A DNA stretch of 64,000 nt, taken from NCBI RefSeq assembly GCF_004353905.1, contig NZ_SMOD01000010.1, positions 215,852-279,851 on the forward strand, given 5' to 3'. This DNA comes from Paraburkholderia guartelaensis. GTDB taxonomy: Bacteria; Pseudomonadota; Gammaproteobacteria; Burkholderiales; Burkholderiaceae. Every line of letters begins with the position of its first letter. Position 1 is the stretch's first letter. Positions 1 through 6,618 of this stretch are shown here, in pieces. The position numbers and the translations under genes are program-made. Under the pieces are notes generated by a model. That model saw only the letters and a list, made by a program, of their open reading frames with translations. It had not been told where the DNA came from and searched no databases.

Positions 1-1455
1 GTCGCGGCCGCGGGCGTCGCGTGGTTCGCGCTCGGGCCGGGTGAGCCGTGGCATCCGCACTGGGGTGGCTGGAGCCCGCACTACTACGAACGCGTGAACC
101 AGACTGTCGTCGTCAACAACTACCGGCGCGACGTCAACATCACGAATATCAACGTTCACAACACCTACGTGAACTATCGCGCGCCGGGTGCGGTGACGGC
201 TGTGCCGGCCACGGCGTTCGTCCACGGTCAGCCGGTTTCGCGGTTCGCGCAACATGTCGATCCGCAGCAATGGCGTAATGCGCGTATCGACCCGGGCACG
301 CCCGGCATCGCGCCTGTGAAGGGCAGCTTCGGGCCCAACATGCGCCGCGCTGATTACCGGCCGCCAGCGACGCTCAATCAGCGCCAGGTCGTAGCCACGC
401 GCGCGCCGGTTGCGCCGCCCGCGTTCCACGACAACCTCGCGCAGCGCTTCGCCCACTCCGGCGGCACGGTGCCGGGTGCGGGCGCGCCTGTGGTGCGCGT
501 CTCGGCGCCGGCGCATGCGCCCTCCTCGCCGTTCTCTCCGGCGGCTCACGGCGCGTGGCCCGAGCAGAACGTGCGCGTCGTGCCGCCGCATTCACCGGTG
601 ATGGGCGCGACGGGCAGGCCGTCGGCCCCGCAGGCGCAAGCCGGCCGTCCGGGTATGCCTGGCGGCGCGCCCCAACCGGGCGCCGCAGTTGCCAACGCCA
701 TGCCGCGTGGCGCCGAGCATGGCCAGCCGGGCATGCCGCCCGCTGCCGCGCAGGAACATGGTGTGCCGCGTCCGCCGCAGTTTGCGGGCCGGCCCGAAGG
801 CGGTGCGCCCGCAGCCGGTCAGCCTGGTCCGGGCGCGATGAACGCCGCGAACGCGGCGCGCGGCGAAGCGCATCAGCCGGCCTGGACGCAGCCGCACGCG
901 CCGATGGCCACGCGTGGCCAACCGGGCAACGAGGCAGGCAGGCCGCCCGCCGTCGCGATGCAGGAGCAGCGTGACGCGGCGCGTGGCCAGCCGCAGGCGC
1001 AAGCGCAGCAACGGATGCCCGAGCCGGCCGCGGCGCAACACGGCCCGCAAATGCCGCCGCAAGCGGAGGCGCGGCCGGCACAGCAGGCCGAGGCGCGCCC
1101 CGAGTTCCATCCGCAGGCGCAAGCTCAGCCGCAACCGCAGCAGCGTGCCGAGGCCCGTCCGCAGCCGCAGCCCCAGCCGCAGCAGCGTGCTGAGGTTCGT
1201 CCGCAACCGCAGCCCCAGCCGCGTCAGGAATTCCACCCGCAGCCGCAGCCGCAACCGCAGCAGCGCGCCGAAGCCCGTCCGCAGCCGCAACCGCAGCCGC
1301 ACCCGGAATTCCATCCGCAGCCGCAACCCCAGCCGCAGCAGCACGCGGAGGCTCGCCCGCAACCGCAGCCCCAACCGCGTCCGCAGCCGCAGCCCGCGCC
1401 TCATCCGCAAGAGCGCGCAAGCGGCAACAATCACGACGATCACCACCACGGCTGA
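1..1455 (+). CDS. Proline/glutamine-rich exported protein, DUF6600-like (5' end missing)
   Basis: The reading frame is already open at the first base, so the N-terminus, including any signal peptide, lies outside the window. The visible start has a tryptophan/histidine/tyrosine-rich stretch followed by a valine/asparagine-rich segment (VVVNNYRRDVNITNINVHN), which resembles the conserved part of DUF6600 (FecR-associated) exported proteins of Burkholderia. From about base 400 the protein is low-complexity Ala/Pro/Gln/Gly. From about base 1100 it turns into tandem units alternating RAEARPQPQPQP and EFHPQPQPQPQQ, ending in a His/Asp tail (HDDHHHG). No catalytic motif is visible. A cell-envelope role is inferred from composition only. 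A strong hairpin terminator follows the stop. Confidence 0.65.
   Translation, partial: VAAAGVAWFALGPGEPWHPHWGGWSPHYYERVNQTVVVNNYRRDVNITNINVHNTYVNYRAPGAVTAVPATAFVHGQPVSRFAQHVDPQQWRNARIDPGTPGIAPVKGSFGPNMRRADYRPPATLNQRQVVATRAPVAPPAFHDNLAQRFAHSGGTVPGAGAPVVRVSAPAHAPSSPFSPAAHGAWPEQNVRVVPPHSPVMGATGRPSAPQAQAGRPGMPGGAPQPGAAVANAMPRGAEHGQPGMPPAAAQEHGVPRPPQFAGRPEGGAPAAGQPGPGAMNAANAARGEAHQPAWTQPHAPMATRGQPGNEAGRPPAVAMQEQRDAARGQPQAQAQQRMPEPAAAQHGPQMPPQAEARPAQQAEARPEFHPQAQAQPQPQQRAEARPQPQPQPQQRAEVRPQPQPQPRQEFHPQPQPQPQQRAEARPQPQPQPHPEFHPQPQPQPQQHAEARPQPQPQPRPQPQPAPHPQERASGNNHDDHHHG
1110..1430 (+). repeat. Degenerate in-frame Pro-Gln coding repeats
   Basis: Repeats of cag/ccg codons encode alternating RAEARPQPQPQP and EFHPQPQPQPQQ blocks, with each pair about 26-28 residues long. 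At least four partial units are present. Synonymous differences between units suggest old rather than very recent duplication. Such tracts can change length by slippage or recombination. Confidence 0.7.
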
Positions 1456-1472
1456 TCACCGCGCCGCCAACG

Positions 1473-1509
1473 AAAAAGCCCGCGAACGTTGCCGTTCGCG
1501 GGCTTTTTT
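1473..1509 (+). terminator. Rho-independent terminator
   Basis: A perfect 13-bp stem, AAGCCCGCGAACG paired with CGTTCGCGGGCTT, closes a 4-nt loop (TTGC) and is followed by a T run. It lies 17 bases after the DUF6600-like stop. The A run on the other side lets it also work for the convergent thyA gene. Confidence 0.85.
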
Positions 1510-1564
1510 CATGGCGCGGTCATACCGGCCGCTAACGTGAGTGCATACGGTGAATGCAAGCGCC

Positions 1565-2536
1565 TCACACCGCCATCGGCGCGGTGAGCGGCTCGTGATG
1601 CCGGTAGTTGACGAGCGAGAAGTCGGACGGCTCGACCTTTTCGAGCCACTCCGGCTCGTAGACGCCCGTCTTCGCGTACTCGGGCACGCGCTCGGAGATG
1701 GCCAGGCGCGGGCTCGCGTAGGGTTCCCGGCGCAACTGCTCGTTGAGCATATCGAGCTGGTTCTCGTAGATGTGGGCGTCGCCGATGAAATACGTGAACC
1801 AGCGCGGCGTATAACCGGTCAGCCGGCCGACGAGGTGCAGCAGCACCGCGCCTTCGGTCAGGTTGAACGGCGTGCCGAGGCCCACATCGTTGCTGCGGAT
1901 ATAGAGGCACAGCGAGATTTCGCGCTTCGTCGGGTTCGGCAGGAACTGATACAGCAGGTGGCACGCCGGTAGCGCGATCTCTTCGAGCACGGCCGGATTC
2001 CAGCCATGAAACAAAATTCGCCGGTCGGTGGGGTTGCTCATGATCGTATCGAGGCACTGACGCAGCTGATCCACCGCCTTGTAAAGCAGCACCTTGGAGC
2101 GGCCATCCTCGGTAAATTCTGCCACGCGCGCGTAGCCTCGCGATTGGGCGTCGGCGAGCTGTGCGGCGGCATCGGCATCGAGCACTTTGTAAGCTGGCCA
2201 GCGCCGCCATTGCACGCCGTACACGTCGCCCAGGTCGTCCGTGCCCTGACGGTACGGGTTGGCGAGCCACTGGGCGTTCTCGTTCGCGTTGGCGTCCCAG
2301 ACCTTGCAGCCCAGCGCCCGGAAGTCGGCTGCGCTGCGCGAGGCGCGCATAAATCCGATCAACTCGCCCACCGCCGACTTGAACGCCAGCTTCTTCGTCG
2401 TCACCGCGGGAAAGCCTTCCTGCAGGTCGAAGCGCAGCATGGCGCCCGGCTGGCTGATCGTGCGAATGCCGGTGCGGTTTTCCTGCCAGGTGCCGGTGTC
2501 GAGAATCGAGCGGACGAGCTCGAGATACTGTTTCAT
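1565..2536 (-). CDS. thyA: Thymidylate synthase
   Basis: ThyA methylates dUMP to dTMP using 5,10-methylenetetrahydrofolate, which it oxidises to dihydrofolate; FolA, encoded about 10.6 kb away, recycles that product. The protein has 323 residues starting [15 protein letters not shown]. The catalytic cysteine lies in [10 protein letters not shown] (Cys192), with the substrate-binding segments [11 protein letters not shown] before it and [12 protein letters not shown] after it. It is longer than the 264-residue E. coli enzyme because of insertions around residues 75-160, a form I associate with Burkholderia. The frame extends further upstream, but the start at 2536 gives the conserved N-terminus and has a GAGGGA-like ribosome site. 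It is convergent with the preceding gene. Confidence 0.95.
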   Translation of the reverse strand: MKQYLELVRSILDTGTWQENRTGIRTISQPGAMLRFDLQEGFPAVTTKKLAFKSAVGELIGFMRASRSAADFRALGCKVWDANANENAQWLANPYRQGTDDLGDVYGVQWRRWPAYKVLDADAAAQLADAQSRGYARVAEFTEDGRSKVLLYKAVDQLRQCLDTIMSNPTDRRILFHGWNPAVLEEIALPACHLLYQFLPNPTKREISLCLYIRSNDVGLGTPFNLTEGAVLLHLVGRLTGYTPRWFTYFIGDAHIYENQLDMLNEQLRREPYASPRLAISERVPEYAKTGVYEPEWLEKVEPSDFSLVNYRHHEPLTAPMAV

Positions 2537-2841
2537 GCGCGGTTCCCTCGTCGGGCACGTGGCGCCCGGTTCGGATTCAGGATGGAAAAGAAGGATTTTA
2601 CCCGGCGCGCGCCTCCCGGGTTGGCCGCGCCCAAAGCGCGAGCCCATCACACAACGGGGGACAAGGGCGGAACGCCCACAGGACGGGCTATGACGAGCCC
2701 AAAGACATGCTCGCAGCGCAGCAAGGCGCGGCGAGTTGAAACGCCACGGCAATGGCCCGGCAGAAGCGCCGGCGCGCGGTCAATGCGCGGAGCACGAAAG
2801 CGCCGCTCGCCTCAATCAACGCTAGTCAACCGCGATCAACC
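2537..2841. other. Intergenic region between the regulator and thyA
   Basis: About 305 bases lie between two minus-strand genes. I find no convincing open frame, terminator or promoter here. The sequence is GC-rich and without clear repeats. It presumably contains the thyA promoter, but no good -35/-10 pair stands out. Confidence 0.4.
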
Positions 2842-4227
2842 TCAACCGCCCGAAGCCAGGCCGCCCGGATGCGGCGCGAGCGGCTCGCTTTCCATATGGC
2901 GCATGCCATGCGCGCACAAGAGCCGGTACAGGGTCACGCGCGAGATGCCGAGTTCCTGGGCGGCGTCGCCGAGGCGGCCGCGGTGGCGCAGCAGCGCGAG
3001 TTCGATGGCCTGGCGCTCGGCGGCTTCGCGCGCCTGGGCGAGCGAGACCGGCACCACCTCGACGTAATCGCCGAGTTCGAGGTCGCGCGCCGTGATCGCA
3101 CGGCCCTCCGACATCACGATGGCGCGCCGCACGCGGTTGATCAGCTCGCGCACGTTGCCGGGCCAGCTGTAGTTGTGCAGGGCCGCGATCGCGTCGGGCG
3201 AAAAGCCGCGCAGACGCCGGCTGCCGTCCTTCTTGAAGCGTTCGAGCATGTGCCGCGCGAGCAGCTCGATGTCCTTGCCACGCGCGCGCAGCGGCGGCTC
3301 GTCGATCTGCAGCACGCACAGACGGTGATACAAGTCCTGGCGAAAACGCCCTTCCACCATCGCTGCGCGCATGTCGACGTGGGTGGCCGAGATGATGCGC
3401 ACGTCCACGGGAATCGACTGGTGGCCGCCCAGGCGCTCGATCTTGCCTTCCTGCAGGAAGCGCAGCAGGCTCGCCTGGCTCTCCATGGGCAGGTCGCCGA
3501 TTTCGTCGAGAAAGAGCGTGCCGCCGTTGGCCGATTCGACCCGGCCGACCTTGCGCTGGCTCGCGCCCGTAAACGCGCCGCGCTCGTAGCCGAACAGCTC
3601 GGACTGCAGCAGGTGCGGAGGAATGGCGCCGCAGTTGATCGGCACGAACGGCGCGCTACGGCGCGCCGAGCGCTCGTGGATCGCCACAGCCGTAAGTTCC
3701 TTGCCCGTGCCCGACTCGCCGGAAATGAACACCGGCGCATCGGTCAGCGCGACCTTGCGGATCGAGCGGAACAGCGCCAGCATCGCCTCGCACGAGCCGA
3801 CCATTTCGCCTTCCGAGCCGCCCGTGGTGTCGTTCGAGGCGACTTCGCCAAGCGAGACCATGCCATACGCATGGCCGACGGAATCGACGATGCGGTCGCC
3901 GTTCCAGGGGACCGTTACGTAATCGAAACAGTAATCGCGCACCAGACGGCGCAGCGTTGCGTCCTGCAGTTGCCCCGTCGTGGTCGCCGCGACCCAGCCG
4001 ACGTTGGGCAGCGTGAGGCATGGCTCGAACGAGCCGATTTCGTGCAGATGAAATTCGCTTGAGAGATCGAGCAATCCGCCCGCCGGCATACCCGCACGGA
4101 GGGCCCGCCGCGCGTCCCGCGCGTTGCCGACGATTTCCACCTGCCAGCCACGCTCGTGGAACCGCTCGTTCAACGCATCGACCGGTTTTCGCGTCACGTA
4201 CACCAATTGCCGCGTTGCAGGTTCCAT
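2842..4227 (-). CDS. Sigma-54 enhancer-binding regulator, VpsR type (first of two paralogs)
   Basis: This is a 461-residue transcription activator. Residues 1-130 form a receiver-like domain of the VpsR kind (LVYVTRKPVDALNERF; Asp54 in GLLDLS; RDYCFDYVTVP). Residues 140-385 are an AAA+ sigma-54 interaction domain with Walker A GESGTGKE (170-177), the sigma-54 contact loop GAFTGA (217-222) and Walker B LFLDEIGD (238-245). A Fis-type helix-turn-helix follows at about 425-455 ([16 protein letters not shown]). The intact GAFTGA loop predicts dependence on sigma-54. The gene diverges from the Fap-like operon and is closely similar to the operon's last gene. VpsR-type N-domains elsewhere sense cyclic di-GMP or phosphorylation; which applies here is unknown. 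An AGAGGA ribosome site precedes the ATG. Confidence 0.85.
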   Translation of the reverse strand: MEPATRQLVYVTRKPVDALNERFHERGWQVEIVGNARDARRALRAGMPAGGLLDLSSEFHLHEIGSFEPCLTLPNVGWVAATTTGQLQDATLRRLVRDYCFDYVTVPWNGDRIVDSVGHAYGMVSLGEVASNDTTGGSEGEMVGSCEAMLALFRSIRKVALTDAPVFISGESGTGKELTAVAIHERSARRSAPFVPINCGAIPPHLLQSELFGYERGAFTGASQRKVGRVESANGGTLFLDEIGDLPMESQASLLRFLQEGKIERLGGHQSIPVDVRIISATHVDMRAAMVEGRFRQDLYHRLCVLQIDEPPLRARGKDIELLARHMLERFKKDGSRRLRGFSPDAIAALHNYSWPGNVRELINRVRRAIVMSEGRAITARDLELGDYVEVVPVSLAQAREAAERQAIELALLRHRGRLGDAAQELGISRVTLYRLLCAHGMRHMESEPLAPHPGGLASGG

Positions 4228-4569
4228 TATTCAGATCCTCTTGCCAACACCATCGTTTGGGAATGACGGCACGCACCTGAATGTACAGACACGCAGCAAA
4301 AAGCGGCTTTCGCGTACCTGAAAAAACAGCGAACGCGCATGCTTTTGCTGACAGTGAATCCCCGAGTTGTGGCGTGTGTGTCAACTTGCCCAGTTGCGGG
4401 CGTTTTCTTTAGGCATTACGGCTTTTTCTGAAGCTTACTATAGGCTCGTGGCACTTGGATAGAATTTATGCAGGAGGAATGGATAAGGGACCGATGGAAA
4501 TGTTTCCACTGGTTTTCCGGCATTTTGTCAGTGCAGAAATAATTACGGATGTTTCTTTTCTCTCAATCG

Positions 4570-4583
4570 TTAAGCGCTTGACG
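4570..4583. promoter_or_regulatory. Imperfect palindrome, possible second enhancer site
   Basis: GTTAAGCGCTTGAC is an inverted repeat with one mismatched pair and the central AAGCGCTT. It shares the AGCGCT core with the perfect palindrome centred 72 bases downstream. Paired upstream sites are typical for sigma-54 activators. Assignment to the VpsR-type regulators is inference. Confidence 0.35.
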
Positions 4584-4640
4584 CGCAAACGTTCTCCTTT
4601 GAAACCCTATCGCAATGCAAACGGGTTTAAACAGCCTCAC

Positions 4641-4656
4641 GTTTCAGCGCTGAAAC
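4641..4656. promoter_or_regulatory. Perfect 16-bp palindrome, likely enhancer site
   Basis: GTTTCAGCGCTGAAAC is a perfect inverted repeat in the divergent region. Its centre lies about 110 bases upstream of the start site predicted from the sigma-54 promoter, a usual distance for an enhancer-binding protein site. The likely ligand is one or both flanking VpsR-type activators. Confidence 0.55.
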
Positions 4657-4711
4657 ATTTTGGCGAATATCCGCCATTCAAAATTTGCAGAGAATAGTGC
4701 GGTTCGAAGCG

Positions 4712-4724
4712 TATCAATGGATTG
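4712..4724 (+). promoter_or_regulatory. IHF consensus site
   Basis: TATCAATGGATTG matches the IHF consensus WATCAANNNNTTR at every defined position. It lies between the enhancer-like palindrome and the -24/-12 promoter, where IHF bends DNA to bring activator and sigma-54 polymerase together. Confidence 0.55.
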
Positions 4725-4731
4725 CGGGCGA

Positions 4732-4747
4732 TGGCACACGTTTCGCT
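4732..4747 (+). promoter_or_regulatory. Sigma-54 (-24/-12) promoter for the Fap-like operon
   Basis: TGGCACACGTTTCGCT has the invariant GG and GC separated by exactly ten bases (4733-4734 and 4745-4746). It differs from TGGCAC-N5-TTGC at only one defined position. Transcription would start near 4758, leaving a short leader that contains the AGGAG ribosome site at 4762-4766 of the first gene. Two sigma-54 activators flank the operon, which supports the call. Confidence 0.65.
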
Positions 4748-4773
4748 AAATGTCTCGCACCAGGAGATACGCC

Positions 4774-5331
4774 ATGCGATTCAACATCCAGCAGGTCCGG
4801 CGCAGTGTCATCGGCTACGGCAGCGCATGTGCCGCCATGCTCGTTCCCGCCGCCCTCCTCGTCCTCTCTCCCGGTGCTCGCGCACAGACAGTTGACGATG
4901 CGCCTGCAGCGCCAGTCGCGGTTGCCAGCGTCGCGAACGCCGCCCCGGATGTCGTTCCTGCAACACCTGCGGCACTCGTTCCCGCCACGCTTGAAGTGAG
5001 CACGCCGGCCGGCGGCGCCCCCTCGACGGACACAGACTCGACCAGCGCCGCGGCCGCCAGCGGCCACGCCCCGGCCGACCCCGTCGCGTTTGGCAACGAC
5101 GGCGGCAACGACGGCGCCTTCGCGGGCATCGGTTCTCTCGACGATCAGACGCTTTCGCGCCAGCGCGGCGGCGCCGTCGGCATGGTGATGGTGGCGGCCA
5201 CCCCGCAACTGATGCGCGGCAGCAACAACGTGACGCTCTGGGACGAAATCGCGCCGCCCGCACCGCTGCCGATCCCCGTCGACGCCACCCAGAACGCGCA
5301 GGGCAACGTCGCGAGCTACACGAGAAAGTAA
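4774..5331 (+). CDS. Exported protein with internal double-glycine motif, first gene of Fap-like operon
   Basis: I do not recognise a named family for this 185-residue protein. A Sec signal peptide occupies about residues 1-38 (hydrophobic MLVPAALLVLSPG, cleavage after ARA). Residues 40-118 are low-complexity Ala/Val/Pro/Thr. Then comes LDDQTLSRQRGG, ending at Gly132-Gly133. It matches double-glycine leader motifs at positions -12 (Leu), -7 (Leu), -2 and -1 (Gly). The last 52 residues carry a hydrophobic GMVMVAA and a proline-rich end. A C39 peptidase, the family that cuts after double glycine, is encoded four genes downstream. An in-frame ATG at 4750 exists, but AGGAG at 4762-4766 and the signal peptide favour 4774. 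Confidence 0.75.
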   Translation: MRFNIQQVRRSVIGYGSACAAMLVPAALLVLSPGARAQTVDDAPAAPVAVASVANAAPDVVPATPAALVPATLEVSTPAGGAPSTDTDSTSAAAASGHAPADPVAFGNDGGNDGAFAGIGSLDDQTLSRQRGGAVGMVMVAATPQLMRGSNNVTLWDEIAPPAPLPIPVDATQNAQGNVASYTRK

Positions 5332-5452
5332 CGATGAGATAGCACCCGTGCCGCTTGCGGCGCGGTGTCCGGTTCGCTGCGAATGCGCGAAGCCAGGACA
5401 AAAGGACCGGACAAGGCGCCAATGCGCCGACTCCGTCCAGGAGGAGACCAGC

Positions 5453-5965
5453 ATGAGAGCACGCAACTCGACGCGCGGCACAAGCCGCCGCGCAGTCCGC
5501 CGCTCGGTCCAGGTCGTCGCCGCCCTGTGCGGCGTCCTGGTTGCGAGTGTCACGGCGGACGTGGCCGCCCAGCAGGTCACGAACCCCGGCGATGTCATTG
5601 TCGAACGTGACATCACCCCGCGCAGCGCCTTCGACAACGTGCCGAAGAGTCAGGACCCGGTGCTCGTGCGCGCCACGACCTTTCCCAAGAACAGCTTCGA
5701 CCCGGCGATGGCGACGCTCGTCACCGACACGGATCTCACCAACGCGCACGGCTCGAGCGGCGTGAACGCGAACGGCGCATTGAGCGCGCAGACCGCCGGC
5801 GTCCAGGCGCTCACACGCATCCTCACGGGCAGCGCGACCGGCTCGAACGTGGCGGCAGGCGCCGGTGCGACCGCCGGCGTCGGCGCCGGCCTCGGCGGCA
5901 CGATTTCCTCGACGATCACAGGCGCGCTCGCCCCACTCACGGGCGCCATGGGAGGCATGAAATGA
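5453..5965 (+). CDS. Exported protein of unknown function in the Fap-like operon
   Basis: This protein has 170 residues. The N-terminus is Arg-rich followed by a hydrophobic stretch (VVAALCGVLVASVTA) and an AQQ junction, so it is a likely signal peptide cleaved near residue 40. The mature part begins with a conserved-looking region (NPGDVIVERDITPRSAFDN) with several Pro, Arg and Asp residues. It ends in a glycine/alanine-rich C-terminus (AGAGATAGVGAGLGG, then GAMGGMK). It occupies the position of fapA in the Pseudomonas order, but I cannot show homology. The ATG at 5453 follows GAGGAG at good spacing; earlier in-frame starts lack one. Its stop overlaps the next start (ATGA), so the two are probably translationally coupled. 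Confidence 0.7.
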   Translation: MRARNSTRGTSRRAVRRSVQVVAALCGVLVASVTADVAAQQVTNPGDVIVERDITPRSAFDNVPKSQDPVLVRATTFPKNSFDPAMATLVTDTDLTNAHGSSGVNANGALSAQTAGVQALTRILTGSATGSNVAAGAGATAGVGAGLGGTISSTITGALAPLTGAMGGMK

Positions 5966-6591
5966 GCCGTTCGATCCAGACGTCGCGCACGTTGCGCACT
6001 GCGCTTCCCAGCGCGCTCGTCTGCGCTGCCGCGCTCGCCTTCGCCGGCGCCGCGCAGGCCCAGGTGAGCGTCGGCGCGATCGCGAGCATCGCCCCGGGCG
6101 CCGCCACGTCGACGACCGGCGCGCTCACGGTGAACGAAACCGCGGGCCTCGACAACGCGCAGGCCAACCAGCTGACGATCACGACCGGCAACGTGTCGAT
6201 CAACGTGAACGGCGACGAACAGCTCGCCAGCGTGACGGCGCAGCTCAAAGGCGCGAGCGCGACGATAGGTGCAGGAGCTTTTGCGAACACGAACGGCGCA
6301 ATGATGGTGAATCAGTCGGCGGGCGTGGGCAATATCCAGCGCAACACTGCTCTCATCAGCAGTGGTGCGATTGGTGTAGTGGCAGTCTCGGACGGGGAGC
6401 TGTCCAAGGCGGCTGCTCAAAACGGCGGTCAGGGGCAAATGGCCCAGGCAGGGGGTATTCGTGAGGTACGCATCGACAATGCGGCATTCAGGAATGCGAC
6501 GGGCCTCGTGCAGGTGAACCAGACGGCCGGCGCCGGTAACGCTACGGCAAACAGTTTTGTGCTCCGTCCCCCGGCGGGCACTCTTTTTTAA
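5962..6591 (+). CDS. FapB-like minor amyloid subunit, three repeats
   Basis: This is a 209-residue secreted protein with a signal peptide at 1-33 (cleavage after AQA). The mature chain has three imperfect repeats, at about residues 53-76 (GALTVNETAGLDNAQANQ), 112-135 (GAMMVNQSAGVGNIQRN) and 181-201 (GLVQVNQTAGAGNATAN). The shared core is VN[EQ][ST]AG followed by a spaced N-x3-N. Three Asn/Gln/Gly repeats joined by variable linkers are the hallmark of Fap fibre proteins, and the short length and position before the larger repeat protein fit the FapB nucleator role. The CXXC motif reported for Pseudomonas Fap subunits is absent. It overlaps the previous gene by 4 bases. The function is inferred. 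Confidence 0.6.
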   Translation: MSRSIQTSRTLRTALPSALVCAAALAFAGAAQAQVSVGAIASIAPGAATSTTGALTVNETAGLDNAQANQLTITTGNVSINVNGDEQLASVTAQLKGASATIGAGAFANTNGAMMVNQSAGVGNIQRNTALISSGAIGVVAVSDGELSKAAAQNGGQGQMAQAGGIREVRIDNAAFRNATGLVQVNQTAGAGNATANSFVLRPPAGTLF

Positions 6592-6618
6592 CTGACCACT
6601 CAGTATCGGAGCGAAATC

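Larger units (their letters stand above)
4228..4773. promoter_or_regulatory. Divergent regulatory region of the Fap-like locus
   Basis: These 546 bases separate the divergent regulator gene from the first operon gene. They are clearly lower in GC than the surroundings. They hold two palindromes with an AGCGCT core, an IHF consensus and a sigma-54 promoter, each listed separately. On the minus strand a TTGACA (4379-4384) lies 17-18 bases from a weak -10 (GATTCA), a possible housekeeping promoter for the regulator. An 80-codon open frame at 4455-4697 has no good ribosome site and overlaps the regulatory elements, so I do not call it a gene. Confidence 0.6.

Noticed and set aside
2006..3067. A 353-codon plus-strand frame over thyA and the regulator
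   Set aside because: Antisense to two well-supported genes with no recognisable product.
4449..4465. A second TGGCAC that could be a sigma-54 -24 element
   Set aside because: Ten bases after its GG there is GA instead of GC, so the essential -12 element is missing.
4455..4697. An 80-codon frame in the divergent regulatory region
   Set aside because: A GGAGG-like run exists nearby but the frame overlaps both palindromes, has ordinary-looking composition and no homology sign; the region is better explained as regulatory.
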